From Cryptomeria japonica (Eukaryota > Streptophyta > Pinopsida > Cupressales > Cupressaceae): 64,000 bases of DNA. The position numbers and the translations under genes were made by a program. The notes beneath the pieces were generated by a model that saw nothing but the letters and a program-made list of their open reading frames with translations, did not search any database and had not been told where the DNA came from. Positions 21,606-34,085 of the stretch are shown piece after piece. The stretch spans positions 399,617,889-399,681,888 of the forward strand of contig NC_081408.1 of assembly GCF_030272615.1 (NCBI RefSeq), given 5' to 3'. Numbering within the stretch: the first letter of the stretch is position 1; every line of letters begins with the position of its first letter.

Positions 21606-23437
21606 TTTTGGTGACATTACATTTTCATTATGGTTTAGAGTGTCTTGTGATTTATTGTTGGGCCATGCTAGGGGGAGTGGGCTTCCTTGTGATGACTGGG
21701 GTCACGAGAGATAGGCTTGCATGAGGTTCCTTGTAAGGATGCATGAAGTCTAGACTGCCATGGCACATTGGGAGTTTACCATGATTTGTAAATGAGTGAT
21801 AACCTAATAATTAATGTGTTGGGTAGTTAGATTCATTAATAAAGATAAAATTTGATGCGAGCCTCGTGAATTGATCCTAGGGAGGATATTTTAGGATAAG
21901 TATGAGAAGGCCATTGCTATGGAAAGTCATTCTCTCTTGTTCTCTCATAGGATGAGATGACTCAACATGTCCATCAGGCTAGTGCCTTATGTTGTTATGT
22001 TCTGAGGATGGCATGTGATGACACTCCACCCCTACATGTGTTCCCTTGATGATTTATGATTATTCCTTATTGGTTGCATTTATGTCTTGTTGAGTTGTAC
22101 GCCTCTAGGAGTTTATTCTTGTTATTTTGTGTTGGTTCTTGCATGAGATTCCTTGTGTGGTTAGTCTATTTGGTTATAAGTGCTAGCTTAGGCTTAGAGT
22201 GTGTGTTGGGACCTTGTGTCATCTCCTAGCATGGGGGGTGGTTCCTTTGGTTCCACATGGTCGAGTGGTTGGTGCTTTTTAGCCATTGGGATGTTGTCTT
22301 GGATTCTTCTTGCGTCGATGTGGATTATTCTTCATGATGATTATGGATGTACCTTGTAGTAGATTTATGTATTGAATATGATGGAATTCATGTAATGTAA
22401 TATTCTTGTATGTAGTAGTTGGGATCTTGTCATAGGAAGAGCTATGCTCATGATTTATTTTATGTATTTGTAATTGTAAGAAGGTAGTAGTTGGAATTTA
22501 GGATTATGTCATGGATTGCAATAAGACTATATGATGTATCTTGTTGTACTTATATAATGAAAGAAATGTCCTTAAATGTATTGGTAAATGAAATGGAATG
22601 GATTTATATTATGGCTTAATTGTATTGGTTGAAATTGAATTCTATGAAATGAGAAGGAACCTTAATGAATGGATTAGTATTAATGAGAATGTTAGATAAT
22701 ATGATTGGATGAATGATTCATATAGATGCATTGGTAGAAAGGAAATTATGCATTGCATGTAAGGGATTGTTAAGTAAGAAGATTTGATTAGGAATTTTGC
22801 ATTATGCATTTGGAATTAATGTTAAAATAAATGACCATGTTAGGGAATTAGATGCATTTGAAGTATGTTAATATGGATTAGTAAATATAGAATATACCTA
22901 TGCATTAGGATTGCATTGTCATGGAAAGGATAAAGAGCATGTGGATAGGAAATGTTGGGTTAAAAAACACATTTGAAATTCGGTGCATAAAATGAATGTA
23001 GATCTAAGGGGGTTAGTCTTGCATTGAAATAGTTAAATGTATCATACTAGAAAGATGTTAGAATAGTACGCATATCATACTGGATAAATATCATAGTAGA
23101 GTGCATATCTCATGGTTAGGAAATGGATATAATGCATTAAGTTAGAATAGAATGTGATTATCATGTGAGTAGGATGTCATTATGATAGTTAATTAAGTAA
23201 TGACGTTGAAGTACCCTAGGGAAAGATTAATGTTGTTTTTGTTTATTTCGGCTTGCGGAAATTAATGAAATGTATAATGATGCATGTTCATAATGGTTAA
23301 TTGGTTAATAAATGTAATTAGATGGAGATGTTATGAGTTGCATTAGTTGTTAAAGGATGTTAAATAAAATAATAATTATTATCTCCATTAGTATGTTAGA
23401 TGCTTAGTTTCTCTAGGGTATTTTGGTAGGCATTACA
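21606..23437 (-). mobile_element. G: partial long LTR, E-like, cut off by T1
   Basis: On the minus strand this segment starts TGTAATGCCTACC at 23437, directly beside recognisable T2 tail sequence. That is an E-like LTR terminus (E starts TGTAATGCCCATACC). The 1.8 kb up to the T1 LTR end is non-coding. The other end is not in the window, because T1 appears to have inserted into G. Its target duplication should be TGAGT (plus-strand ACTCA at 23438-23442); the partner copy is off-window. Confidence 0.6.
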
Positions 23438-23442
23438 ACTCA

Positions 23443-24374
23443 TCATTGTTTTGGGAAGGTGGACAATATGCAAGAAGAGCCACATCAAGCACAATAGATG
23501 GAGCTATCACAAGTTCCAAACAAGGACTATGCTATAATGATGAGTCACTTTGTTTGTTACTTGGAGCTAGGATTAAAGCTTTTGAAAATTGTTTAGATAA
23601 ATCATTGTCAACATTAACATATTCATATTCATCATTTGAAATATTAGGATCAACAATATTCTCACCTATATCTTTATCAAGATTAACGAAAAATAGGAGC
23701 TCTGATAGGAATTGAACTTGAACCATCATTTGTCTTAATCATTTTGCATCTTGGAGAATTAGGTTGAGTCTCTTCATTAGGGGATTGTTGAACAAATGGT
23801 ATTATATCAAGGCTTGGTGTCTTCAGGGAAGAAGTATTTTGAGAAGCAAGTTCGCGTGCCCTCACACAATGTCTCCATTGATGTTCTCTCACACAACAGT
23901 TTGTTTTAGCTTTATCCGAAGGTTGTGAAGGTTTAGGTTCATCATGCGTAGGCTTTTTTTCTTTTTTGAAGGAAGGATGCATATGGGAAGTCTTTTAGGT
24001 TGAACAATAGGAGAGACCAACCACTTTCTTTTGTAAGACATAGGAGGTGGAATTGAACCATATAAATGATGAATAGGAGGTGTAGGAAGGAGACCGGGTC
24101 CATCATGAGGAGGAGGAATAGGTCTATCCTTAGGAGGAATAATATGTTTAGCTTTAGAAGGAGGAATATATTGATGCTTAGGAGGAAGAGATTTTGCATC
24201 CTTCGGAGGAAGAACAGACTGATCCTTAGAAGAAGGAATAGATTCTTCCTTAGGAGAAATAATATCTCTATCCTTAGGAGGAAGAATAGACTTATCCATA
24301 GGATGAGGCATATGACTATCAGTTGGAGGGAGACTAAGTGTTTGATTTATAGGTTTACTCAAGGATAATATCAT
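23443..24374 (-). pseudogene. T2 proline-rich/basic tail
   Basis: Three overlapping minus frames (24374-23889, 23982-23683, 23729-23532) translate to the same tail as T1: a Pro-Pro-Lys repeat region (PPKD, PPKH, PPSK units), the basic VREHQWRHCVRARE segment, then an acidic EYEYVNVDND segment. Two frameshifts break it. Conservation between T1 and T2 beyond the protease shows the tail was once selected as protein. No known domain is recognised. Confidence 0.72.
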
Positions 24375-24411
24375 CTCATTCTTCCATTTTTTATGGGATT
24401 GAAAAAGAATA

Positions 24412-25014
24412 TCACTTATAGGTATAAGAGGTTGGAATTGTTAGGACTAAAAAATAATCAAGACAAACATCTCTTTGCCTACCTGTGGGTTGGTACATGC
24501 TATGATTAATAGTTATTATATTGTCATCAAGAGGGAATTTTAAGCATTTATGAACATAAGGGATCACTTTCATGGAAGAGAGCCAAGCATGTCCCAACTT
24601 CACCCGAAGGTGTTTCGATGTAGGAATTATTGCAAAGTTAACATCTAAAGATTTGGTACCAACCTCAACGGGAAGAGAAATAGAACCAATGGTGGGACAA
24701 GAGAAACCATCAAAGATTTTAATCACCACATCAAATTTCTCATATATCACTTGATGCAATTGTAATGTATAAAGGAATTTTTTAGTTATTACATTAACCA
24801 TACAAGTCGGATCAATAAGCACCCCTCAAGAGGGTATGCCTTTGATTCTCACATTGATATATAATGGGCCATTGGGTGCTTCAATAGTCTTACTAGGATC
24901 AAATGTAATGCATGAATCCTTAGGAGGTTCATTTTTATCAATAAGGCTCACCACATTATTAGACTCAAGGCCAAGATCATTGGGAGAGAAGGCAAGATGA
25001 TCAATCTCAATCAC
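24412..25014 (-). pseudogene. T2 protease-like domain
   Basis: Minus frames 25014-24826 and 24822-24412 are in the same frame with a stop between them. They give F-D-P-S-K-T, then L-I-D-P-T-C-M-V-N-V-I-T at the active-site position, then I-G-S-I-S-L-P-V-E and A-W-L-S-S-M-K-V. The D-[ST]-G triad of retroviral-type proteases is replaced by D-P-T. T1 has D-P-S at the same spot, so the change predates the split of the two copies. Confidence 0.7.
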
Positions 25015-25126
25015 ATTAGTGGAATGAGAAGGTAAATGATCAGTGAAAATTTAAAGATTTTTATTAGGAGGAGCTATGGATTTGTTTCCCTTATCATTCA
25101 CACCAACGACAGATATGGTATTGTTA

Positions 25127-26449
25127 TCAATCAAAACCTAAAATCTTACTTCTCAAGGAATAACACTTTTCAATGTCATGACTGCGTTGACGATGATATT
25201 GGCAAAAAGCTTTGGAATCAAAGGAAGGTGACAAAGGCTTAGTTGCATTAATTGGTTTAATAGGGGGAAGTTTCAACACATTTATTTTTAACAATTGCAA
25301 TGTAATACTATTCAAAGATTCATTAAGAGGAGTGAATTATTTTCTAAAGTATTTGGACACAGGAGGCACACCTGTTGCGACTGCTACTTGAGTGTTGTTT
25401 TCATTGAACTTGATGAATCCCTTATTTAGTTTGAACTTCGCAAAAGGTTGTTGAGCAATTTCACTTTTATCATTCGGATCCATTGAAGATGATTGTTCCA
25501 ATTGACTCACGATAAGGTGATAATTTTGAAGTACCACACACAATTGCACAAAGGAATTAAACTCTAAAAAGAGAAGTTTATCCCTAATATCTTTTTGCAA
25601 ATTAGAAATGAAAATTCTTTGAATATCTTGATCAGGCACATGAAAAGAAATTTGAGAATACAAATGCTTATATCTACTAATAAAATCAATCACTTTTTCT
25701 TTAACACCTTGCTTGCAATGCATCAAATCAGTCAAAGTAATCTTAGGACCAGTATTATTGTAAAATTGTTGAATGAAAGCATTAGCCAATTTTTGAAAAG
25801 AGGTAATGGAATAAGAAGTTAAATAACAATACCATTGCAAAGCTTTATCCCTTAGTGTTCTAGTAAACAATTTAGCCAATAATTGTTGGTCATGAGCAAA
25901 GTCACTACACAAACTTTGAAATGTTATAACATGAGTTAAAGGATCACCTTTTCCATTGTAGAGCTCCAATTAAGGAACTTATACATGTTTAGGAGAGACA
26001 ACTAAAACAATGTCATTGGATAATGGGGTCGCTACATCAAATGTGGACACATTATACCTAGATTGATTTATGGAAGTGATTTGTTGTTGTTTGGGCTAGA
26101 TTATTGATGGTAGCTTCGGTAGAAGGATTGAAATTGGACATGTTGGATTGAGGAGGGGTAACATTGTTGAATGAAGGAAGGGATTGAGAAAAAAGAGGGA
26201 TATTGTTATATGAAGGTGGGGTTTGAGAATAAGGAGGTAGAACACTATTGTAGGTAGTTATTGGAGAAGATTGGGTAACAAATGAGAGGCTTGTAGGAGG
26301 AGGTATGAAGGAATTATGATTAAAGGAGTTTCCTCCTTGACTAACATTTGTAGGTATGACATTTTGTGTAGAGGTTAGCCATGATGTTAAATGTAAAAGT
26401 GGGAAGACTATCCATAGGGGTAGTCAAAGGAATGGAATGATTAATTTGA
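25127..26449 (-). pseudogene. T2 Gag, main part
   Basis: The best pieces are 25969-25337 (210 codons, Gag core L-F-T-R-T-L-R-D-K-A-L-Q-W-Y and DLMHCKQGVKEKVIDF) and 25315-25127 (ending C-Q-Y-H-R-Q-R-S-H-D-I-E-K-C, the knuckle-like motif). Both are in one frame separated by a stop. Between 26449 and 25970 the N-terminal Pro/Ser/Thr-rich region is recognisable (Q-I-N-H-S-I-P-L-T-T-P-M, cf. T1 near 711) but frame-broken. Element A interrupts it at 26450. Confidence 0.82.
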
Positions 26450-27828
26450 TGAAACAACTCTGATTCCGGGCAGAGAATTGAGAGGGGGGGTGAACCATTT
26501 GTCTCAAAACTTACACAATTAAAACTTATTCTTAGATCTGGTAATTAACCATGAAAGCATAAATCAACAACACATCAACAACACACATAACACCAAGATT
26601 TTTGACGTGGAAAACCCGGTCAAGGGAAAAACCATAATGGGAACCTACCCACAATATGATGATACTCTGTTAGAAGTATTAGAAATATTACAATGGGAAA
26701 CACACATGCATTCAGCCACACTGCCTAGAGCTCACTGCTCAAAAACAACAAGGGATACAACCCAGGGAAGACTCATTCTCTTACAAATAGTTTTGGATCA
26801 CATCTGGAAGATCATGAACTAAAAATTAGAATCTCCTTAATGCTTGGTTACAATTCTGGTTAAGCACATAACAACTTTCTTCTTCCCACATTTCTTCTTT
26901 GCTTCCAAAAGATGTTTACATTTAGTGCACATATATTATAATTCTCATCCATACACACACTCAATTACAAAGATATTACATTCATTTATACATGACATCA
27001 ACCTTGTGAAGATCATCAAGGTTGGCTCACCACTTAATTACAAAAATATAGGCACACACACTATAATATCACATGCAGATGAAGCAATGCCAGATAAGAC
27101 ATAACATAGACACAAATCTACCACCTCGAACATGCTACACCTCCGAGAATTATGCATCAAACATCCACAACATGCTACAATCATCCGGTTAGCCAAGAAC
27201 CGAATAACACGAACATACCAAAGAAAATTATCAATTACGAGCTCGACAATCAATGCATACCACCAACACAAAAGGCACATGATCCAAAAACATCCACAAG
27301 CATCAAGAATTACCACAGAAACATCCAATCCAACTCAAATTACTAGAATCATCATTATCACTATACCGAACCTCAAGAATACAAATTGCAATGACTGTCA
27401 ACTTGGAAAAATCACTTGCGAAGCTCCAAAACACAAATCAACTGAATTGAAGATATAGATAAATGTCCTAAACATAATTCCAAATCCACAGATCAAGATA
27501 TTATAATGCAGAGCAATGTAGATCAAAATATTGAACATTGTCATCACTGAACAACAAAAAAAATGGCCACAACATTGATACTCATAGCTCACTCAAATTT
27601 TCATGCGGACCTCTGAAAAATTACACTGAATCATCTATACACAACCCTCTAAAAACCCTTTAATCCATAAACTCTAATCATCATCATGCTGAACAAACTA
27701 ATCCACTCAACACTGCATCATTGTCACAGACAAAGATAAATGTTGACATCAATGACAACACATCTCTCAAACATCCTCAAATATATCTCAAGCACATATT
27801 TGCAACATACTACCAACAATCTCCAACA
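26450..27828 (-). repeat. A 3' LTR (1,379 bp)
   Basis: On the minus strand it starts TGTTGGAGATTG directly after the polypurine tract and ends ...GTTGTTTCA at 26450, where T2 Gag sequence resumes. It carries the GAGAGGGGGGGTGAA block shared with the A 5' LTR and, more distantly, with the B LTRs. ORFs within it are unsupported. Confidence 0.75.
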
Positions 27829-27843
27829 ATCTCCCCCTTTTTC
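27829..27843 (-). other. A polypurine tract
   Basis: The minus strand reads AAAAAGGGGGAGAT directly before the 3' LTR; B has the same arrangement. Confidence 0.75.
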
Positions 27844-28119
27844 ATTGATGGCAACATATGATGTGAAAAACAATTAGTGACAAATAAATCAACAACTCTC
27901 TCATATTATTCTCCCCCCTTACATGGCTCTCTCCCAACATAGTTTTTCACATGAAGCTCTCCCCCTTTGACATCAATGGAAAAGGCACATATTTTCACTA
28001 CAAAACTGAATTACTGACTACTCCTCCTGAGTAGTAGCCTCCACTAATCAATCCAAATCACAAGATATGACTATGAAATGCACCAGACTAATGAATACCA
28101 ATGCATCTTAGTTCTGATC

Positions 28120-28235
28120 AAGAGGGGAAATCACCCCTAACTTCCCTTTGTGATACTAAAAAGTAAGGCTTCATGAAAATATCTGCAATTTGTTCCTTAG
28201 TAGGCACATACTTCAATTTGACTTCCTTCTCATTT
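28120..28235 (-). pseudogene. A RNase H C-terminus, separated by B
   Basis: The minus frame reads N-E-K-E-V-K-L-K-Y-V-P-T-K-E-Q-I-A-D-I-F-M-K-P, the standard end of copia RNase H. It continues the frame that stops at the B insertion point (34863). The rest up to 27844 is 3' non-coding. Confidence 0.85.
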
Positions 28236-28240
28236 ACCTT

Positions 28241-29018
28241 TATTAGACGCAATGACTATCCCAAAGACACTAAGAGGGGGGGTGAATTGGTGTCTAACCG
28301 GTTGATTGAATATTTAAACTTATTTATAACTTTGCAACCCAAAACAGTGTATCGGTAAATACGAATTAATGTAGTAAACACAAATAACAGAGACAACATC
28401 GAAACATAACATAACACAAGATATTTTAACGAGGAAACCCAGTGTGGGAAAAACCTCGGTGGGATTTGTGACCCACAATATTTACTCACTGGCCAATGAA
28501 TAAATACTACTTACAATAGGGGCCCACACATGCAGGAAGGCAAACAACCTAGAGCTCGCTACTCAATGAAGAGTCTCACTGACTACAAAATGGATAATTA
28601 GATCCAATACAATGTACTGCTCAAAATAGCATCTCTAATGCCTGGTTTAGTACCAGTTTAAGCTCAGATGGATACCTTAACCAAAAACCTTCGTTGCTAC
28701 TAAACAATTATCTTCTTCCATACATATCATACATCTCTCCTACTACAAAATGACTTAAGAGATCTCATACTTATTTGAGTCTTTACTATATACCAAGTTG
28801 GCTTACAAAAGATAATTATATTACAATAAACAAAAGTTCATCCCATGTCGGCTTGAGTGTCGGTATGCTTTGTTGCCGGTGAAATCTAAATGTCGGTGTA
28901 AGCACCTGCTGGTGCCGGTACCTGCCGGTGCATGAAGAAACTTGTTGCCGGTTGGTTGCTAGTTGGTTGCCATCAATGACAACATCAACTATTCTCATTA
29001 GAGTTTATAATGCCAACA
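28241..29018 (-). repeat. B 3' LTR
   Basis: On the minus strand it starts TGTTGGCATTATA and ends TCTAATA. It is paired with 34086-34862. Confidence 0.9.
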
Positions 29019-29032
29019 ATCTCCCCCTTTGG
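29019..29032 (-). other. B polypurine tract
   Basis: The minus strand reads CCAAAGGGGGAGAT directly before the LTR. Confidence 0.8.
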
Positions 29033-29340
29033 CCTTTATGACAACACTCATGAGAAAAATCCAAAACTGCTATCCAAAAATATGTGCTCCCCCTGAGCAA
29101 GTGATCTCCTTTGTACATGCATTTTTCTCTCCTCTACTCCCCCTTTGACATCAATGATAGAGGATGTCATAATCAAAGAGTACAAAGATGCTACCTCATC
29201 GCCTGTAACCGGTTGGTTACAATCTAAAAGATGTCCGCCAAAACTAGGTTCAGACTCTGCATAAACTTGTTGCTGTCAGTTAGAGTTGCCTCAGTCTGTT
29301 GGATCAAACCAGTGAGATAGTGTATTTGCTGCTTCGGTGA
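29033..29340 (-). other. B 3' non-coding region
   Basis: This stretch lies between the ORF2 stop and the polypurine tract. No ORF is supported. Confidence 0.6.
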
Positions 29341-32300
29341 TCATTCTCCTTGAACTGTTGCCTTAGATAATTCAACCCATTGAGTAATGAGACTGTCCAA
29401 TTTTGGACCAAGTGTTCTTTTGAGTTCTCGTGCTTTAGACCTTATACTTGATTTCTCTTTCTCAAGTTTCTCTAACTTCTCCTTAAAAACTGCCATTTCT
29501 TGCTCAAAAATTGAGATAAGTCCCAAAGAACCTATCATATTGTTTGCAATATCACCGATTTCTTTTTCTGTCTTCTTGATTTCCTCATCAATATCCTCTG
29601 TCAAACATTGAGGTTTACATGCTTCTCTATATAACTCCTTATACTCCAAAATTGTAAAATTAAGTATCGGTAAAAGTGTGTCCAAGTGATCGGTACAATT
29701 CTTTATAGTGTTCTCAAAGAATGTATTTTTCTCTTTGCAAACTCTCTCCTTAATGGTATCCTCATTCACCTTATCTATAGTTATGACATTTTCAGCAATG
29801 AATTTGGACAATGTGTCCAATTTACCTAAAGAATCATTAATGTGATCTATCTGATAGTTAGGTTCAATCATTTTCAAGATAAGTAATGTGTTATGAATAG
29901 CCTTAAATACTAAGGCATTGCAATCAGTTATCCTCTTAATGGAATCCAATAGAACATTTGTTATGTTAGTCGCTCTAAATTCTCCCGTTGATGTTCTTGA
30001 ATCTACTATGGATTTCTTTTCAACAGTTGTTTGCCCAATTAGCTTCACTATTTCTTCCTTATTTCCATCAGTTGCTTCCATTTTACTTATATTTTCTACC
30101 GATGGATTTGTCTATGTATGTACCTCTGCCTTTGATGGTTTCTCAGTCTGATTAAGTACCTCTACAACTGCCGGTTTCCCAGACTCAACATGAACCTTTG
30201 CCTCAAATTGTTTCTCAGTTTGTACAGCTGTCAGTTTCTCTGATTCATGTTGCTCTGTGTTAGTTACCTTATCCTCTATAGGTTTCTCAGTTTCTGGTTT
30301 CTTAGCTCGTGTCGATATCCTAGTTTCCTAAGAGTCAACAGTGTGTGCTGGTATCTCAGAGATCTTATTGTCCTTAACATCATCTGTCTTAACCTCTACA
30401 ATCTCTTTATCCACAACAATGTTTATATCTTGTGTATCCACATTCATGGTAAAAAGTATTTCTGACTTTGGGTTAGTATCATCATGAGTTATACCTTCCG
30501 TAGCCATATCTGGTGGATTAGCTGTGTGTACCAGTGATGTTGAAGTTAATGGAGGGGTGTCCTGAGGTGGCAGAGGGATGTTATCTGTTACTTTTATAGC
30601 AGGTGCACCACCTACTTTACCTTTTACCTTGTCTTTCTGATATACCTTGAATGTCTTGTCCACTTTCAGTTTGTTCCTTTCCTCTTGCTTTTCCTTTTCA
30701 ACAAAAAGTATGTCCCATTTATTTGCAGTCTCATCAGCAATCTCCTTAACCCTTCCAACCATCAGGCTTACTTGTCAGTGCCCACTGACAAATATTGACT
30801 GGTTAGCTTCAGATATAAGCTCATCTATCTCTTCCTTAGAGTTTACCGGATGTACAACCAAAAGTGCTTCAACTTTCAACTTCTTATCAAGTTCCATTAC
30901 TGATAGTCATTTGGCCTCAAGTCTCAGATAAAGATAATTAGGTAAAACATCCATAACCTCAATCAAATCTTTCTTGTAAATATCCAAATGTAGAATAATG
31001 CTTTCTTATATTGTGTCCCTGTAAGAATCTTTAAAAGAATGATACCATTTATTTATATTTTCCAGATTTCCTTCATGTGTTATTTCATTCAGTGGATCAT
31101 CCAATGTAGGGGTAACCGGTGTCTGTCTCTTCTTGGGTTTAAGTTTCTTTTGCGGTTCCATAACTGCCTGTTGTTTCTTTCTCTGTGTTATGGTTTTCTT
31201 AGGAGAAAGAGAAGGTACTGGTGGGGTTTTCCTTTTCCTTTCCACTCTCTTAAACTCAGTACCCTTGCCACTGTCGGTATCAGAAGATGTCACAACTGGT
31301 GAAACATGTGCTTCTGGTTCCAGTCCTTCAAGTTCACTAGCTGATATACCACTGATTTTTATGACATTTTCCTTAATTTCACTGGCCTTCTTAGATGCAT
31401 CTCTGATAAAATTTTCTCTTCTTTTTCTCCTCTTTTGCATAGATACATTACTCTCAATGGTTTCAACACTACCAAAGAATTTCTCAGATGGCTCCCTAGG
31501 TGCATCGAGTAGGGCTTTTGCATATGTTTCCAAAACAGGTAGGTCTACCCCATAACCCATCTCAGTAACCCAAATAGTTTTAGGGCTTACTGCTTCCTTC
31601 CAAGTCTCATCTCTTTTAATAACAAAATAGATTTGTTTGTCATACTTATCAACTATGCTCTACGGTAACCTCTCTTTATCTCTCATCTTAGTTTGAAAAG
31701 ATTTAAAGTAGTTTGCAATATTCTTATCACAGTCAGTGCCCATACCGGTGAAAGCTTTCTGAATCTATTTGCCTACCGAGATGTCATAACCAAAATCTTT
31801 GTGACCTATGTTGGGTATCTCTTTGGTAAAGTATAGCATCAAGCATACTAGTAGGTTCCCAAAATGGAAAGTACCTTTCTTATCTCCCTTAATCTTCTTC
31901 AAATTGTCAATCAGTTCATCTTTAAGCCATTCACAAACATCAATCTTAGCATTATTGTTCACCATCTCATATGCACTGTGAATACAAAGGTTAGAAACCG
32001 AATTCAGTCTATTTGCATGTGTTTCTTTATATCCAAGTATCATACTCACATATCTTACACTTATATCCTTAACATCATTGACTTCAAGTGATTTGCTATC
32101 AGATGTGACTTCGGTTAAGCTTGTCACACTCTTGTTAGGTATTTTCTTGGTTTTATCAGGTCTACTATCGGTTGAAGGTAAACTAGTAATTGCCTTAATT
32201 GCTTCCTTGGTTATCTTGCAAATAGACTCTAACCACATGAACTCTCCATGGACTCTGCTCAGTACAAGTCGTACAACTTCCTTTGGAAATTTACGAATGC

Positions 32301-32610
32301 TCGGTATTTCTACAAAACCTAAGTCTTCCACAATCTTATGTTCAGGTTTAATTGCACCTTGTTCAGCGATAATAACCTCATTAAACATTTTCCTCAAATC
32401 CTCAGTCCCTAGGTCTTCTATGTTGCAATGTATGTAGATTCTAGGGTCTTCAACAAATGCTACACCTTTTGGAATTTTTGAAAAAGCTCCTACAGAATCA
32501 TCCTGCTTTGCAATCTTGGGGATAATTTTAAACACGGGTCTAGGGTGTTTGATGTTTTCAACAATGGTAGGGTTTGCAATAAAATCAGGAACAGAAGGTG
32601 AGGTTGCCAT
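29341..32610 (-). pseudogene. B ORF2: large accessory protein of unknown function (~1,090 codons)
   Basis: Minus ORFs 32637-31765, 31560-31006, 30762-30328 and 30081-29341 are all in one frame, separated only by stop codons, so they form one long broken ORF. I take the ATG at 32610 (M-A-T-S-P-S-V-P) as start. The N-terminal ~290 residues look globular, with a helix-rich stretch L-K-K-I-K-G-D ... H-F ... L-L ... L-Y-F. Next come Lys-rich nuclear-signal-like tracts (KRRKRR near 31430, KPKKRQ near 31130), a Pro/Thr-rich acidic part, then a C-terminal coiled coil (30081-29341). No polymerase, protease or integrase motif is visible, and I do not recognise the family. The N-terminal motif resembles the ORF in LTR D. 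Confidence 0.75.
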
Positions 32611-32914
32611 TTCAAAAGATAAATACCTCTTAACCAAAATTCTCTAAATGCTTGAAAGTCACTTCGCAACTTCGCCTTAGAATGCTTTTGCTCAGTTTTG
32701 CACTCTCTGAATGTTTGAATGCTCGGTGAGTCAAAAATGAGGTATTTCCAGTGCTTTATAGCCAAAAAGGTTCTTTAAAACCGCATTAAATGCTTGTTGG
32801 TTAAGTGAAAACTTAACACATCTGCCGGTAAAGAAGAAGTGTATCTTCTCACCATCAACCGAGGGTAGAATGCATGATTTTCAACTTGCTGCAATACCCC
32901 CTAAGGATTATTCC
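32611..32914 (-). other. Spacer between B ORF1 and ORF2
   Basis: About 300 bp between the ORF1 stop and the ORF2 start. The reading frame at 32637-32611 is open but lacks supporting features. Confidence 0.5.
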
Positions 32915-34014
32915 TTAGTTAGATGAAGAATCTCCTATTGGTGGAGAGTTACTTTGTTCTACCGGTGCAGAGATAGATTCATCAACTCTCTGATCTCCCT
33001 TCTTAATCCATTGTTTTGAAAATTCTCTCTTTATTTCAATTACCTTTTCTTTTCCCTTCACACTAGATCCTTTATTGTTCGCCGGTGTAGTCTTGCTTTT
33101 ACAGAATTTTGCAATATGCCCAATCTTGTTACATGCATAACAAGTTACATTATTCCTCTGAATAGCCTTTCCATATCCTTGACCGGTTTGTGATTTGCAT
33201 TGATTAGATAAATTCCCAAATCTACCACAAACATAGCATTTCACATTCATTCTGCAATTTTCTGAATTATGACCAACTTTATTGCATTTGGAACATTGAC
33301 CAGTATTCTAATTATTTCTAAATCTACACTGATTTGCTCTATGACCATATTTGTTGCAATTGAAACATTTCCCATTAAATTTATAATCATTAGGTTGTCT
33401 TACCGGTTTACTGTGATCATGATTGTTTGCAGTCCCGAAACTTTCTCCATGTTCAAATCCAAGTCCAATTGTATCTCCATCAGGTTTTTGTCTTTTCAGC
33501 ATGTCATCAAGTCTTTATGAACTTCTCTTGAATTTTTCTTTGTGTCATTTGCAGTAATCAACTCATTTTCCAGAATTCCAACTTGTCTTGTAAGCTCCTC
33601 TTTATCATGTTGCATGTGAATCAGATCCGTCTTTAGCATATCATTTTCATGACAAAGTCTCAGATTTTCATTTCTTGCATCATTAAGTCTCCTAGTCAAA
33701 TCTTCTTCATTCTTCTTCCTCTCTTCAATATCCTTACATAGACTCATAGTCGTATCTTGCATTTCATTCCTCATGTTAGTGTTCTCTTGCCTCAACTTAT
33801 TTGCAATGTCTCTAAGAGTTTCCTTTTCATCATCATCATTCTATATTTTCTCATGAAGTTCTTTTCTCTTATTTTGTGCTATAACCAAGTTCTCCTGAAG
33901 TCCTTTAATGAATTCCTGTGTAGTCCTCAGATCATCTTCAAGTTTGATATTCTTCAATTTTTCTGCATCAAAATCTTCAAGAGCTCCTTCCAACTGTTTT
34001 CTTAAATTCTCCAT
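32915..34014 (-). pseudogene. B ORF1: coiled-coil and multi-zinc-knuckle Gag-like protein
   Basis: It starts at the ATG at 34014, 72 bp inside the 5' LTR. The first ~170 codons (34014-33496, one stop near 33841) are a highly charged Glu/Lys/Leu heptad-rich coiled coil. A frameshift near 33500 leads to a frame with four CCHC-type zinc knuckles: C-F-N-C...H...C, C-S-K-C...H...C, C-Y-V-C...N...C (His replaced by Asn) and C-Y-A-C...H...C, with a stop between the first and second. It ends at 32915 after a basic/Ser-rich tail. Knuckles bind nucleic acid in Gag proteins; a capsid core is not evident. Confidence 0.8.
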
Positions 34015-34070
34015 TTGTATCGGTTTCAGAATCTTCCTCAAGATGTTAGGCTTTTGTAGATAGAGGACTA

Positions 34071-34083
34071 GGCCCTGATACCA
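34071..34083 (-). other. B primer-binding site (initiator Met-tRNA-like)
   Basis: The minus strand reads TGGTATCAGGGCC, 2 bp from the LTR. It has one mismatch to the usual plant TGGTATCAGAGCC. Confidence 0.85.
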
Positions 34084-34085
34084 AT

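Noticed and set aside
21606..23437. Host intergenic DNA between T1 and T2
   Set aside because: Its right end is an LTR-type terminus (minus TGTAATGCC) abutting T2 tail sequence, so an E-like element is more likely.
27132..27458. 108-codon ORF in the A 3' LTR, with a relative at 39702-40082
   Set aside because: Lies on the strand opposite to the element and inside LTRs; similarity between the two is explained by LTR homology.
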